Below are positions 1-11,153 of a stretch of DNA of 64,000 nucleotides, piece by piece. Origin of the DNA: Nymphaea colorata (Eukaryota > Streptophyta > Magnoliopsida > Nymphaeales > Nymphaeaceae). Location: NCBI RefSeq assembly GCF_008831285.2, contig NC_045147.1, positions 2,874,001 to 2,938,000 on the forward strand, given 5' to 3'. The first letter of the stretch is position 1. Each line of letters opens with the position of its first letter. The notes below the pieces were generated by a model, which saw nothing but the letters and a program-made list of their open reading frames with translations, was not told the DNA's origin and made no database searches. Made by a program: the position numbers and the translations under genes.

Positions 1-138
1 TCTTGACACGAGGCCGATTGAGAAAAGAGGACTCTATAGATGGACAACAGAGAGAGATGAATCTAAGGGCAATCTAACCAAAGTTGGAGATGATGGTCAA
101 TTAAAGGCTGCTAACGTTTCTTTAGTTTCACAAAATTC

Positions 139-640
139 TTGCTCAGATTTTCAGTTATGGCATTTGCGTTTAGGACATGCTCATTCAACTCATTGAAAGC
201 TGCTGATTTGATTTCTATTGATGATAAGCATAAGCTGGATCTTTTCTCTTCATGCGTGGTTAGAAAAATGTATAAAATTTCTTTTCCAAAAGCTGAATTT
301 CATGCAACTAAACCACTTAAAGTTTACATGTTGATCTTTGGGGGCCAGCATTATAGATAAGGGTACATGTATTATCTTTTAATGGTTGATGACTATTCCA
401 GCTTCTTATCAATCTTTCCCTTATCCAAGAAAAGCAATATGTTTCTCTGTTTTAAAGCTTTCTTAAACATAGTGGAGCATCAACTTGAGAAAAATAAAAA
501 ATTTTATTCAGATGGAAGAGGAGAATTCATGAGCAAAGAATTTACTACATTATTTGGAAACTAAGTATTCATCAATGGATAAGCTGACCTTATACATCCC
601 AACAGAATGGAATAGTAGAAAAAAAGCATAGACATTTGGT
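139..640 (+). pseudogene. copia GAG-pre-integrase and integrase N-terminal remnant
   Basis: The reading continues across frames. WHLRLGHAHS is typical of the zinc-binding pre-integrase domain, though it carries a stop after THL. CVVRKMYKISFPKAEF and a degraded DLWGP-like block follow, then YLLMVDDYSSF and FYSDGRGEFMS, which hold the first two acidic positions of the integrase core. The third catalytic region is recognisable only in part, as a Q-NGIVEKKH-like stretch near 600-630, before homology breaks off. The open frames at 139-360 and 367-564 are separated by a stop. This is a dead pol segment. Confidence 0.8.
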
Positions 641-942
641 GGAAATGGAACTTACCATGATTATTCATGCAAACATGCCACAGAAATTCAAAAGGCGCAT
701 GACACTTCTGCTACTATTCCCAACTTACCTCTCTCATGACATGAAAGGGAAAGACTTGAGGATGTCACTCTTTACAGGAGTATTGTTAGAGCCTTGCAAT
801 ATGTCACCCTCATTCCGACCAATATTGCCTTTGCTGTTAATAAAGCATGCCAATTTATGCTTGATCCTACATATTTTCATTGGGGACATGTCAAGTGCAT
901 TCTTTGGTACCTACATGGCACTAGCATGTGTGGTCTTTGAAT

Positions 943-1420
943 TCAAAGAAACAAGTCTATGTTGTTAGAAGTGTATGCTGATTGGGCTGGTTGCCCGGAT
1001 AATAGGAGATTAACTAGTGGCCTCATTACTCTCCTTGGTGAAAATATCATTTCTTGGGGGTCAAACAAGCAGCATATTGTAGTTCGTTCAAGCACCGAAG
1101 CTGAATATAAAGCTCTTGCAGCTTCGTCAAAACTTGTTTGGTTGAGATCCCTTCTCAAGGAAATCAAGTTTGACATTATAGTGCCACCAATACTCAAATG
1201 TAATAGCCTTGGAGCTACTTAACTTGGTGCCAACCTTGTTGCAAGAACAAAGTATATTGAAGTTGACTTTCACTTTGTTAGAGAGAAAAGAGGTTCAAAA
1301 TTGAGTGTCATGCCATAAGAATAGTTGGCTGATATCTTGACCAAAACATTGTCTGGACAATGGTTTACTTGTCTAAGGAGCAAACTAAACCTTGTCGGCA
1401 CCAAGATTACCTTGTAGAGG
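943..1420 (+). pseudogene. copia RNase H domain remnant
   Basis: The translation VYADWAGCPDNRRLTSG, then SWGSNKQHIVVRSSTEAEYK, then RTKYIEVDFHFVREK and LADILTKTLSGQ is the standard copia RNase H order: D in ADWAG, E in TEAEYK, a late D in EVDFHF. The usual CDN motif is degraded (LKCNSLGAT) and stops occur after LGAT and before LADIL. The downstream end KLNLVGTK leads straight into the purine-rich stretch and LTR, as expected for the 3' end of pol. Confidence 0.85.
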
Positions 1421-1422
1421 CA

Positions 1423-1711
1423 TGATAAGATACACGGATATAAGAGAGAAGTTATGGCAGATTCTCTTTCCAAATAATAAGAGTTATCTAAAGCTAGAGA
1501 ATCTTCTCTAGATATGGAAGATATCACTTTTAATATCATCTCCTATAATTTGCCAAAACTCTGTAATCACTGTGTGAATCTAGATCCTAGAATCAAGGAT
1601 CTCAATTGTGTAAAAAGAGTATAAAAAATACTACTCTCTCTCATGAGTGAGTGTGGAAAGAGAGAGTTCTCCATTGTGAATGTAGCTGCTTTTCAGCTAA
1701 ACGACATAACA
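1423..1711 (+). repeat. probable 3' LTR of the leftmost copia element
   Basis: It begins with TG right after a purine-rich run (GTAGAGGCA) that follows the end of RNase H, and ends at a CA in ACGACATAACA. No second copy is in the window, so the right boundary is inferred only from the TG...CA rule. It contains a CT-rich transcript-like stretch and no ORF. Confidence 0.5.
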
Positions 1712-1789
1712 TCTTGTGACCTATTCTTCCTTTCTTGATTGTGTGTTATTTTTAACTCCATAAATGGCCTTTTTGAGCTTACAAACCTT

Positions 1790-2292
1790 ATTATTTGGAT
1801 ATTAATGATTTTCATATCCCGGTGGTTGAGTCGTATAAACATTTTCATGCAAAGCCTCATGTAGGAAGACATTTTTGGTATCTAGCAGTTTGATTTTCCA
1901 TTCCGACGTAAATGCCACATTGAGAACCATCCTAATTGTTGCTAGGTGTACAACTAGGTGAATGCTTCATGAAAGTTGCAACCTTCAGCTTGTGTAATAC
2001 CTTAAGTGACTAGCGTCACCTCAAGTCATTCAACAGTCCCAACGGCTTTTAGTTTGCTCTTAAAAACTCATTTTGCTCTTACCACATTTTCTTCCTATAG
2101 ACGATCCACTAACTCCCAAGCATCATTCTGAATGACGGCCTTAATTTCCTCCTCCTTGAAGACCTTCCACCTAGGACATTGTTTAAGGGCTTCTTTAACA
2201 TTAAGAGTGGACAGATCCATGACATGCACCAACGCATATTTAGGATTTATTTTATAAATCTCACTCAATTTGTGAGTGGAAATAGTTCTCAC
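1790..2292 (-). pseudogene. reverse transcriptase N-terminal remnant of the older copia element
   Basis: LNVKEALKQCPRWKVFKEEE and NDAWELVDRL match the start of the copia reverse transcriptase domain (work-piece W...A...E, then TWELV). After several stops the reading resumes with DTKNVFLHEALHENVYTTQP, the block that usually reads DVKNAFLHGDLEEEVYM. The YVDD box and everything downstream are absent. Confidence 0.75.
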
Positions 2293-3954
2293 AGAGCCGA
2301 AGCCATTACAAGATTTAGTGTCTATCTAATTGTTCGATCTTTCTTCAGGTTTGTTAATAGGAACCAAACTAGATTGCCTTAGTTCAGAATTGACATGAAT
2401 GGTTTCTTATGTCTCCTAGCCTTCATGTGTTTGGCTCCAAGCTGCATCATCAGACTCTGCAACAGCTGGCTGATTGATGTGAGCCATTTCTTGTGAATCG
2501 TGGTCCTCAGACACTTGTCCCAAGATTGCAGCATCTGATTGATCGGTGTAATGTTGTACCAGTTCTTCATTCCCATGCATCTGAGAATTATCACATACCA
2601 TACTGCCATCATCACATGTTATGCCATCATTGCATGTCATGGTGCCATTAAGTTCTCATGTTTCCCTAGACTCAACATCTAATTCATTTATAGTGGCGTC
2701 ATTTGGTTGTAACACACAACTTAAAAAACCAGCTCGGCCTCTCCTTGGAGGGACTCTTTTGAAGGCGTGACATCCGTTAGAAAATTCAGTGCATTTATTT
2801 GGGTGTTTGAATGCTCAAAAAGTGTGTGGTTTTACATAAACGAGAGCCAACTCATCGAAGACCACATGATGGACTATATATGTGCTTGGTATAATCATTG
2901 AGAAGAGGGAAATAAGGATATCTCATGTTTAAAGTGGTAGAAGGCAACTAATTTATCAAAAATGCAACTGTCAAGAAGACATTTACCCATAAATGTCTTG
3001 GCAAGTGGGAAACTCGATAATATTTCTATGCTTATGCTCAGATAATCCATTTTGCTTGTGTGCATGTGGAAACAAGACTTGCATCCTAATTCCATGGTCA
3101 CCAAGGTATTTTAGAAAAGCAATATTAGAAAACAATCCTCCACTGTTGCATTGAAAATTTTTTGATTTTCTTATAATATTGACATTGAATGAAAATGCTG
3201 AAAGGCTTGCATAAAATTAGATGTATGCTTAACAAGGTAAAATCATGTATATTGATTTTGATTGTCCACAAAAAATCACATAAAAGCTATCAACTTCACA
3301 CAAAACGATGGATGCTGGTTCCCACAAGTCCAAATGGACTTTCTCAAATTTTTCTAAAGAGTGATCACTTTTAAAATAAAAGGTATGCGACATGCTTTTC
3401 CATATCGGCAACTAGAGAAAACATGCAACATACCATCATCTTTCATAACAAAATAGAGTTTTTGTTTTTCAAAAAAGAAACAATCTTGAACTGAGAGTGC
3501 CCAAGGCATGCATGCCATTGTTGGAAAACGATTTGAGAAAAGCGCCATTGGTTCACTTCTCATGGTGTGAGACTTGCCTGCTTACATCCCTTCACTGTCC
3601 TTTGGCTGCTCCTCTGATCCTTAATGTAACAACTAGAACGCTGTCAGAAGCAACTTGATCTTGCTGGCTAGCCAACTGGCACAAGGGCAGCAACTGGCTC
3701 TGCAGACACACCTGTGTGGATTATAGGTGACGGTCTGTAACAACTAGAAGATGTAAATACAAATTCATATGAAAAATTGAATGTAAGTTTACTAATTGAC
3801 CAAAGAACGGTCTTGATTTTAGGAATATATGGAACGTCCTTTAATGCAAATGGGCTTGATTTAGAATGGATTCTTTCATAATCAACATGTGAAATATTTT
3901 TTTTTTGTTTCTAGTAACAACAGAATCATTTCTAGTGCCACTTTTGAGGTTTGT

Positions 3955-4985
3955 GAACTTATCAACATGCCCTGTCATGTGTAATGATGCGCCAGTGTCA
4001 ACAAACCACTCACATCCTACAAATCTAGCATAGAAAGAGCTGCCAAAGCCTTTGGTGCATCATCAACCAGATATGAATGGTTAAAATGATCATAATATTT
4101 AACAGCCAAATGGTTCGTTTTGCTACAAATCTGGCACGTCATCCCATAAAACTTATTGTTGTTTTGGGTCAATGCAGAGAAGAACCTGTGGCATTCTTGG
4201 TAAGAGAGTTTTCTTCCTTGTCATGCCCTTGATAGAATCCCCATCACTTGTTAAATTTGTGATTTTGCTTTGACTTTGAAAAGTAGTTCTTGGAGGAATC
4301 ATAGGCAACTTGGTGCTGAACATAGCAAATGGTTCCTTTTTTCATAACTTTGAGAAAGAGTGATGACATCTTGGTAGGTTGGGGTTGACAGCTTCAGCAT
4401 ACTAGTGATGAAATTTTCATAACCAGGGCCTGTAAAAACCAAAGAACTTTACTGGATATTCAATTCGTTTGCCGATGGTAGCCTAATCATGGAACATAGA
4501 CTTGGAGCACATAATATGGTCATTAAATGAGTTGGATCCCTTTTTGATGGATAATAACTCCTGTTCTTAAGAGTCTTGAGAAAATGAAGTAAACAATGTG
4601 TCCTAAATCTGTTTAAAGGTCTTTATACGAAAAATGAACTCAAGAACTGATTTATACAACGCAGAAGTTAATCCATGCCTTTAAAAGATGATTAGACTTT
4701 TCCCATTGCACAAAAAGAGGATTACGAGTGCTCCTCTTGTCATCACCTTGAATAGTAGCAACATGAGCAAATGCTTCACCTGTTATGAAGCTTTGCATGT
4801 CCTGACTATTAAAAGAAAATAAGGATTTGGATACACCATATCCGAAAGTTTCCATGGCTTAATTTCAGTGATTAACTGGGCAAGGATACATGGTACCTTG
4901 TCCACCTTACTCATGGATCCTATAGTTCTTGGTTGAGTTGATGGTACTGGCATTGTCAACCTTGTTTTCGATGCCAAGAAGAATG
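3955..4985 (-). pseudogene. gag-protease remnant of the older copia element
   Basis: The gag start reads MPVPSTQPRTIGSMSKVDKV (start codon near 4957). It is followed by a segment with LLKAWINF, a short zinc-knuckle-like C-x2-C-x4-H run whose last cysteine is replaced (AVKYY), and the aspartic protease motif VDTGAS. Frames are broken in several places. The protease active-site triplet D-T-G is intact, which is why the segment is still easy to recognise. Confidence 0.75.
4981..4985. other. target site duplication GAATG, left copy
   Basis: GAATG directly precedes the LTR end at 4986 and is repeated at 9865-9869 beyond the other LTR. Confidence 0.75.
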
Positions 4986-5335
4986 TAAAAGAGAGAAGAA
5001 AGAGCAAAACAAAGACAATTTTTATGTGGTTCAATCAAGTTGACTTACATCCATGAGAGATCATATCTGATTTCTATCCCTTCATCCTGCTTCATACATT
5101 AATGCATTTGTATTTATCAAGGTTCCATTTGAATCGTTGTAAACAAATTTCTTTACTATTTTGTTTTCAGTAATCTCTTTAATTTGAGGGATTCTTGTTA
5201 TTGACTGGAGACATTGAGTCTTCTTTCCATTTTGTTTATTGTCTTCAATTCTTTTACCGTCGCCACAGAGCTGCTTGCCATTTCATTGTTCTCACCATTG
5301 ACCCTTTCTTTGGTAGAGTATGACTTTCCTTAAGA
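4986..5335 (-). repeat. 3' LTR of nested copia
   Basis: About 350 bp, clearly alignable along its length with 9521-9864. Both share the AAAAGAGAGAAG end and the CTTTCCTTAAGA end, with scattered substitutions and small indels. It is preceded on the minus strand by a degenerate polypurine tract (AACTTGAGGCCGGA). Confidence 0.9.
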
Positions 5336-5339
5336 TCCG

Positions 5340-6530
5340 GCCTCAAGTTCACCATCTTAAAAGAAAATGTGAACTTGACTAGATTAAGTTGAGGGAGAAT
5401 TGAATGGTGAAAATGTTTCATTAAAGGCATGGTAAAAATATCTACAATTCGGTCTTTAGTAGATACATATTCATACATCATCTCTCCATGAGCTAACTTC
5501 TTCCGAACAAAGTGTAGTGCGATTTCAATATGCTTGCATTTGTTATGGTATACAGGATGTGATGCAAGATAAGCTGCCCCAACATCGTCGCACCAAAGAA
5601 CATGTTTTGATTCTCGAGAAAATCCAAGTTCATGAAGAAGTAGTTGAACCCAAGTGATTTTTGTTGTAGTGTTGGCAATAGATCTATATTTTGCCTTTGT
5701 GCTAGATCTTGATACAACATTTTGTTTCTTGGCACTCCAAGTTACTAGATTTTCTCCAATGAAAACTACATATCTGTCAGTCGATCGTCACCATACGCTG
5801 TAATACTCATGGTGGATGATCTCTTAAGAAGTAAGTCATAATTTATGGTGAACTTCATATATCTGAGTATGCGCTTGATAGTTGCCCAATGGAGGTTGGT
5901 TGCAGAATGCATGAATTGGCACACTTTATTTACCATGAAAGAGATATCAAGTTGCCATGGTTCGATATTGTAATGCTTCAACAATACTTCTATATAAAGA
6001 ATGATCATTAAATTTTGTTCCAGAAGAAACCGTTAAGGTAGGACTTGTAGCATAGGTCTTGACATTGGTTTGGTGCTTATCATATTTGTTTGTTTCAATA
6101 AATCTCCAATGTATTTTTGTTGTGAAAGGATCAACCCTTGAGTGTTGCATTTATCGATGCCCAAAAAATAATGCAAATCTTCCAAGTCTTTGATGGCAAA
6201 TTCAAAGCTAAATGAGAGAATAAGCTTTCAAATATTAATTTTTGAATTTTTTATAACAAGGATGTCATCAACATACACAAGAACATATGCAATGATATTT
6301 TTTGTTCTAAAAATGAAGAGAGATGTGCACATACAAGCTTCTTGGAAACCCATTTTGTAAAGAAATATACTCAAGCTGGCCAACCAAGCTCTTGGAGCTT
6401 GTTTTTAGACCATACAAAGCTTTATGTAATTTGCACACATGCTTTAGAAAATGGCGATTTTCAAAATGAGGTGATTGATTTATGAAAACTTCTTCAATAA
6501 GGGTTCCATGAAGAAAATTTTCAATCATAT
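5340..6530 (-). pseudogene. copia reverse transcriptase C-terminal half and RNase H
   Basis: From 6528 downward: the RT block ENFLHGTLIEEVFINQSP, then CKLHKALYGLKTSS, then the catalytic LVYVDDILVI box around 6255-6290, then RNase H (AYGDDRLTD, SRSSTKAKYRSIA, LWCDDVGAAYLA, KHIEIALHFVR). It ends at LPQLNLVKF just before the 3' LTR. The YVDD box is intact, but stops and frameshifts separate the blocks. Several RNase H acidic or glutamate positions are altered, for example TKAKY in place of the usual AEAEY. Confidence 0.85.
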
Positions 6531-6539
6531 TCTTCTATC

Positions 6540-6930
6540 AAATACCCATTAGCTTTAACATCTATTTTGATTGAGGAAAGTGAACCACCAAGCCACATTA
6601 AAGCCTTACAACTTGAGAAGTGAAAAGATGCTATAGAAAATTAACACAACACACTTGTCTGAAATCATACTTGGACACTTGTTTTTCCTAAGGATATGCC
6701 AAGCATGTTATTGGGTGTAAATAGGTTTTCAAGATAAAAAGGAAGGTGGATGGCTCCATAGAAAGGTACAAAGCTAGGTTAGTAGCCAAGGATTATAGTC
6801 AAAAGAAAAGAATAGACTACACCAAGATATTTAGTTCTATTGTCAAACTCCCCACTATTAGAACCGGTTTGACCATTGCTCTTAAAAACAAATGGAAAAT
6901 AAAGTAGCTTGATGGTTTGACTATTCCTAG
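6540..6930 (+). pseudogene. inverted reverse transcriptase N-terminal segment
   Basis: On the + strand this stretch reads SEPPSHIKALQLEK, then a degraded palm start, then [40 protein letters not shown] and LPTIRTGLTIALKNKWKIK. This is the N-terminal part of a copia reverse transcriptase. Both neighbours, the hinge above about 6930 and the RT middle below about 6530, read on the minus strand. The segment therefore looks like an inversion in place: the order is correct but the orientation is flipped. Confidence 0.8.
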
Positions 6931-7182
6931 TTGTGAATGAGTAACCATTGTATGGATCTTAGAGGGAGCAAGTATTTCAGATTCAATTTGATCAGCATTA
7001 CATTTTATTTGACATCATCTCTACAAGTTGGACTTGGTACATGAGTTACGTAACATTGGTTGTGTCTTGGTTCACTATTTGAACTAGGACATTGGCTGTA
7101 AATTTGACCACCTAGTTGTTGACTGTCATCATGCTTGTCAAAATGAAGGCATTGCTCCATATTTGGATCAACATGATGCATC

Positions 7183-8067
7183 TCAAGATGTGGCTCTAAG
7201 GTCTCGATGGTGGTGAGTTTTGCAGCAGGAAGGGCAAAGGGCCACCTTGATTTTCTGGCTTGTAATTTTCTCCATGTTTTTTTGTTTTGAACGGAAGTTC
7301 TCTTTCATTGAAAACAACATTTGTGTCACAAAAAATTTGTCATTTTTCAAATTCAAATAGTAGTAGCCTTTTTGTTGAGGGGCATATCCTAGAAAGACAC
7401 TTCTTTCATATCTATAGTCAAGTTTATGTTTGGTTATAGACTGAGATAAGGAAAACACTTGCAACCAAAAAACTTTTAGGAAATTGTAATCTAGAGATCT
7501 TTTAAAAAGTTTTCCTAATGGTGATAGATAATCAAGGGTTTTTGTTGAAATTTAGTTAATAAGGTAAACTATACTAGAAAAGCATAAAATTTTTGAAACA
7601 TTAGCATCAGCCATAAGTGCAAGACCTATTTCTATTATGTGTCAGTTATGTCTTTCAGACATACCGTTTTGTTCAAGGGTATGTGGACAAGTGATCCTGT
7701 GACTGATGTCATGTTCAATCAAAAAAGAATTTAATCCTACAAATTTACTGCCTCCATCTGTATGAAGATATTTAATTTTGCAATCTATAAAATTTTCAAC
7801 CAGATATTTAAAGCCTTTAAATACGATAGGAACATCAAATTTATTTTTCAACAAAAATAGCCATGTGTATCTAGAGAAACCATCCACAAAAATCATATAG
7901 TACCTAAATTTTGAGCTTGTAATTGAGGATGGACCCCAAACATTAGAATAAATAATCTCAAGAGGAACACTGGCTTTATATGTAAAGGTTTCAAAAGGTA
8001 ATTTATGATGTTTGGCTTTAAGATAAGCCTCACAGAATGACATAGAAAATATGCTATCATAAAGCAA
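7183..8067 (-). pseudogene. copia integrase (core and C-terminal region)
   Basis: The open frame at 8067-7642 carries the integrase core. It has YSNVWGPSS, then MIFVDGFSRYTW (first D), YLHTDGGSKFVG (second D) and PHTLEQNGMSERHN (catalytic E). All three acidic residues are present. The C-terminal segment at 7464-7183 has SVFLGYAPQQKGYYYLNL, the conserved block after the core. A stop-rich gap at 7640-7465 separates them, so the protein is broken, but the catalytic core is one of the better preserved parts of this element. Confidence 0.88.
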
Positions 8068-8449
8068 ATCAGAATTAACTAAGTCTTTTAACTAATGAAA
8101 ATGTTGGATGTCCAAGACGTTTATGTCATAGATCAATAGACTCCTTATTGTTACTCGACGCTTCTTTATACTTGCTGTCAAGCTTTATTTTTTAGAGTCC
8201 TCCACCATTTGTTCCTCGGTGGAGCACTATTCCTGTTACTTGGTCCTTAATAAAACAGAAGTCGTGATGAAATTTAAAATAAACATTATTATTCGTACAG
8301 AATTTTTGAATTGATAGTAAATTTTTAGTAATTTTTGGCACATTAAGAATACCATTTAAGCACAAGTTTGGAGAAAAGATGGAAGAAGCAGCATTCAGAA
8401 TATGTAAACCTGATCCATCACCAATCTTTAATGCATCTTCACCTTGATA

Positions 8450-9392
8450 TGCAGTATGAATAGATAAATTGTTAATATCATTGGTGATGTGGTGGGTCGC
8501 TCCTGAATCTGGATACCAATTTTGCTGGTTGTAAGAGCTTCCAGTTAAAGAGTGATAGGCTTAAAGACTCGACCCTGAGTTATATCATTTTTCTTTGAAA
8601 AGATTGGTATATGAATAGCAGTTTTTAGCCACATGCCCAACTTTTTCACATTTTTGATAAGCCGATCTTTCTTTTTCTTGAAATTTCCTGTTCTTGTTTT
8701 GACAATTATTTCTCCCACTTCCTCTATAGTTTTGATGTTTACCATAATTGATTTTTTTCACAACGTTAGCAGATGGAGTCAAAGATTCAACTTGGTCTTC
8801 ATTCTCCTTTTGGTTTGCCTCTTGCATAAGTAAGAGACCGTGTAGCTCATTTAACTTTATAGCCTCCTTTCTAGTCTCCATGCTAGTTTTGAAGGTAGCA
8901 TACTCTAAAGGTAAACCTTTAAGAATAGAGAACCAGGTCGTCTTGTAGGTAATTGATGAGATATTATCTTGGCCTTATGAACATATGCATCGATGCTTAA
9001 AATCCCTTTCTTGAGGTCTTGTAACTGAGACTTCAGTTGCATAATCCTGCACATAGAATGAGTAGCGGATGACTGCTTGAGATATTTCCATACTTCAGCA
9101 AAAGATTTCAGCCCTACGATCTGAGTGTGAATGTCTTCTGATAAGGATGGTTTGATCTAGCTTAACAATAGTTGGTCCTTGTCTACGCCATTGAACAATA
9201 GCCTTGGTTACTTCCATCTACATACATGGGTGGCATAGGTTTAGAGTCATCAATAGACCTCATTAAATCACAAGATATCAAGATGGGAGCAAACTGAGAT
9301 TCCCATATCACGTAGTTTTCTGCATTAAGCTTGATGCTTAAGAAATGTTGTAAATTGTTGGGGTATTGCATGAGTGGGGAAGTGAAAATCAT
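8450..9392 (-). pseudogene. copia gag and protease remnant
   Basis: Gag reads YPNNLQHFLSIKLNAENYVI with a tryptophan following in WESQF (9392-9183), the usual copia gag start. It continues with KLNELHGLLLMQEANQ near 8800-8860, and a zinc knuckle near 8630-8680 reading YQKCEKVGHVAKNC. The first cysteine of the CCHC box is tyrosine, so the knuckle is damaged. The protease motif WYPDSGATHHIT lies at about 8470-8520, with D-S-G intact. Confidence 0.85.
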
Positions 9393-9506
9393 ACCAAAAC
9401 GTGTATTGACTGAAGACCCTAAATTTTTTTTATGCTGGTACTAGAAAAGCCACAACGGCTATCAGTCTTGATCGCTGAAATAAAGGCTGAAGCAAGGGCT
9501 CAAGTT

Positions 9507-9520
9507 GGCTCTGATACCAC
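9507..9520 (-). other. primer binding site (initiator tRNA-Met type)
   Basis: The minus strand reads GTGGTATCAGAGCC next to the 5' LTR. TGGTATCAGAGC is the usual plant copia primer site complementary to the 3' end of initiator methionine tRNA. Confidence 0.85.
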
Positions 9521-9864
9521 AAAAGAGAGAAGCAGGAGTAAAGACAGTTTTTATGTGGTTCAGTCAATTTGACTTACATCCACAAGACATCATATCTAAT
9601 TTTTATTCATTCATCCTGCTTCATACATTAATGCATTTGTATTTATCAAGGTTCCATTTGAACCGTTGAAAACAGATTTCTTTATTATTTTGTTTTCAGC
9701 AGTTCCTTTAATTTGAGGGATTCTTGTTATCGGTTGGAGACATTGAGTCTTATTTTCATTTGTTTATTGCCTTTAATTCTTTAAACGTTGCCATGGAGCT
9801 GCTTGCCATTTCATTGTTCTCACTGTTGAGCCTTTCTTTGGCAGAGTCACGACTTTCCTTAAGA
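9521..9864 (-). repeat. 5' LTR of nested copia
   Basis: 344 bp, paired with 4986-5335. Its low-coordinate end abuts the primer binding site and its high end abuts the GAATG duplication at 9865-9869. Confidence 0.9.
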
Positions 9865-9869
9865 GAATG
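9865..9869. other. target site duplication GAATG, right copy
   Basis: Matches 4981-4985 exactly and directly follows the LTR end. Confidence 0.75.
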
Positions 9870-10340
9870 ATCCATGCTGGTCATTGACTTGAGTGAGCAG
9901 TAAGTCACAATAATGAAAACGGCATACCGTCGAGCTCTAATACCATAAAGAATGTGATAATTATTAAAAGGATGACAAAGAAAAGAAAAGAATCAATAAC
10001 GAGCCGAGATCAAATTACATGGTTCGATTCTAATGTAGAACTTATATCGACGGGGAAGGATAATCTACTAGCATTTATGGTGAGCCAACATGCTGCCTTT
10101 GGTGGCAGAAATGAGGTCATGGGTGGCTACATTGTGCAGTTTTTTTGCCATATTTTCATTCACCAAAATGGGACTTTTACATGGCTCAATATGCACATCT
10201 GCATTTGTGCTTTTGTTGTGGATATTCTGAAAAATCTGATTGTTGAGATTTCTTTTGTCAAATTCATAATGGCAGACCTCTTTCTCATATGCAGTTCTCG
10301 TTTCTTGTTTGTTGCCATCTAGGGTAATAATGTCAACACC
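9870..10340 (-). mobile_element. leader, primer binding site and probable 5' LTR of the older copia
   Basis: The minus strand reads TGGTATTAGAGCTCG at 9930-9944, a primer-site variant. It is followed downstream by leader sequence that is cut at 9869 by the nested insertion and continues into gag at 4985. Sequence above 9945 should be its 5' LTR. I see no second copy to fix the far boundary; a TG near 10338 is a possible start. The open frame on the minus strand here has no recognised domain. Confidence 0.6.
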
Positions 10341-10639
10341 TAGAGAGCATTGGTGGCCCGAAATCCAAGGAATTGTAGAATCAAAATTCTCATTTTTTAT
10401 TACAAAGGAATAGCTGAAAAAAGACATTGAATTTTAATTGTGAAATTAATCAATTATTCTATAATTAAAATTTCGGCTTCAAAATCTGACCTCATCTCAG
10501 AATCAAAATCCCCAGCAACACCTCCCACCACCCCCCCACACCTACAAAAAAAAAAAAAGTTGAAAGTACATTTCCCTCTTCCTTCACCATCAAAATTTTC
10601 TCTCTCTCATATCTTCGTTGGTTATTGATGGCATTCTTT
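10341..10639. other. no gene seen; AT-rich spacer
   Basis: It contains a near inverted pair (GAATTTTAATT near 10430 and AATTAAAATTT near 10463), a C-rich run followed by an A run near 10520-10558, and a CT-rich stretch. No coding similarity is recognised. Confidence 0.5.
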
Positions 10640-11153
10640 ATAATCACCAACACTTGCTGCCATCTACTACTTCATACTATCATCGGTTGTTTGGCACTTC
10701 TCTTGGGGACATTGCATTTCTTGGTTTGCATCGCTTTCCTACTCTTACCTTCGATGTGGCATGCTCCCTCCAATCGCAGTGCATATAATTAAGAGGAATT
10801 AAATTGGCTATATTATCTTGTTCCCGCTTTAAAATGTCTGGTTTGGATGGTTTCTTCATTGACTTCTTCAAAAATTTTTTGGAAATTTGCAAGATTTACT
10901 TTACTGCTTTCACTAATTCTATGTCAATTCTGGTCTCCCTATACACTTTCATCAGATGTTGATTGTCATGGTGCCCAAACCAAGAGGAAATCTTATTTCC
11001 GACTACCACCCTATCTTCATTATGAATGCCTTGAGGAGAATCATAGCTAAGGTCCTTGCTCAGCACCCAATAGCTTCCACACTTATCTCGCCGCCAATTC
11101 GTTTTCTTAGCTATCAGGAAGAGATATTAAGTGATATTTTTCAAAGTAGTTAA
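10640..11153 (+). pseudogene. LINE reverse transcriptase, first segment
   Basis: Across frames this reads YHRLFGTSLGDIAF, then SGLDGFFIDFFKNFLEI (the GPDGF block), then LIVMVPKPRGNLISDYHPIF (the IPK and D-RPI block), then IIAKVLAQ, TLISPP and a degraded SG-R-ISD motif (SYQEEILSDIF). This order is diagnostic for a plant non-LTR retrotransposon reverse transcriptase. Frameshifts and stops show it is dead. The homology is interrupted at 11153 by an LTR and resumes after about 11521. Confidence 0.82.

Larger units (their letters stand above)
1..1711 (+). mobile_element. Ty1/copia retrotransposon remnant, 3' portion
   Basis: A decayed copia element enters from the left edge. In order it shows the end of protease, a GAG-pre-integrase stretch (LWHLRLGHAHSTH around 150-200), the start of the integrase core (DDYSSF, then SDGRGEF near 500-530), a large deletion removing most of integrase and reverse transcriptase, RNase H (VYADWAGCPDNRR from about 970) and a probable 3' LTR. 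Several stops and frameshifts mean no functional protein can be made. The 5' LTR, gag and most of protease lie outside the window or are lost. The domain order fixes the family as copia, because integrase precedes RNase H. Confidence 0.85.
1750..4985 (-). mobile_element. older Ty1/copia element (left part), split by a nested copia
   Basis: Read on the minus strand from 4985 downward: gag start (around 4970-4600), a zinc-knuckle-like segment (CQICSKTNHLAVKYY, about 4080-4145), protease (WFVDTGASLHMTGH, about 3965-4015), GAG-pre-integrase (about 3560-3360), integrase core start (KVHLDLWEPAS), hinge (about 2640-2300) and reverse transcriptase start (WKVFKEEEIKAVIQND near 2100-2180, then NVFLHEALHENVYTTQPPGYE to about 1800). 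Many stops and frameshifts are present. The RNase H and 3' LTR are missing, and homology ends near 1750 where the + strand element begins. The 5' end continues beyond 9865 because a second copia is inserted at 4986-9864. Confidence 0.8.
4986..9864 (-). mobile_element. complete nested Ty1/copia retrotransposon (decayed)
   Basis: The element reads on the minus strand: 5' LTR 9521-9864, primer binding site 9507-9520, gag, protease, integrase, reverse transcriptase, RNase H, polypurine-like tract, 3' LTR 4986-5335. It is flanked by GAATG on both sides (4981-4985 and 9865-9869), a 5-bp target duplication typical of LTR retrotransposons. It inserted into the 5' leader/gag of the older copia element, whose two halves resume on either side. 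The LTR ends are TC...TA on this reading rather than TG...CA. Multiple stops make it non-autonomous. One segment (about 6540-6930) is inverted relative to the rest. Confidence 0.9.

Noticed and set aside
1-5. TCTTG at the window start and after the probable LTR end at 1712 as a target duplication
   Set aside because: The window begins inside pol, not at an LTR, so the match is chance.
10068-10427. 119-codon minus-strand frame as a host gene
   Set aside because: It overlaps the probable 5' LTR of the older copia and has no domain, so it is more likely LTR sequence.
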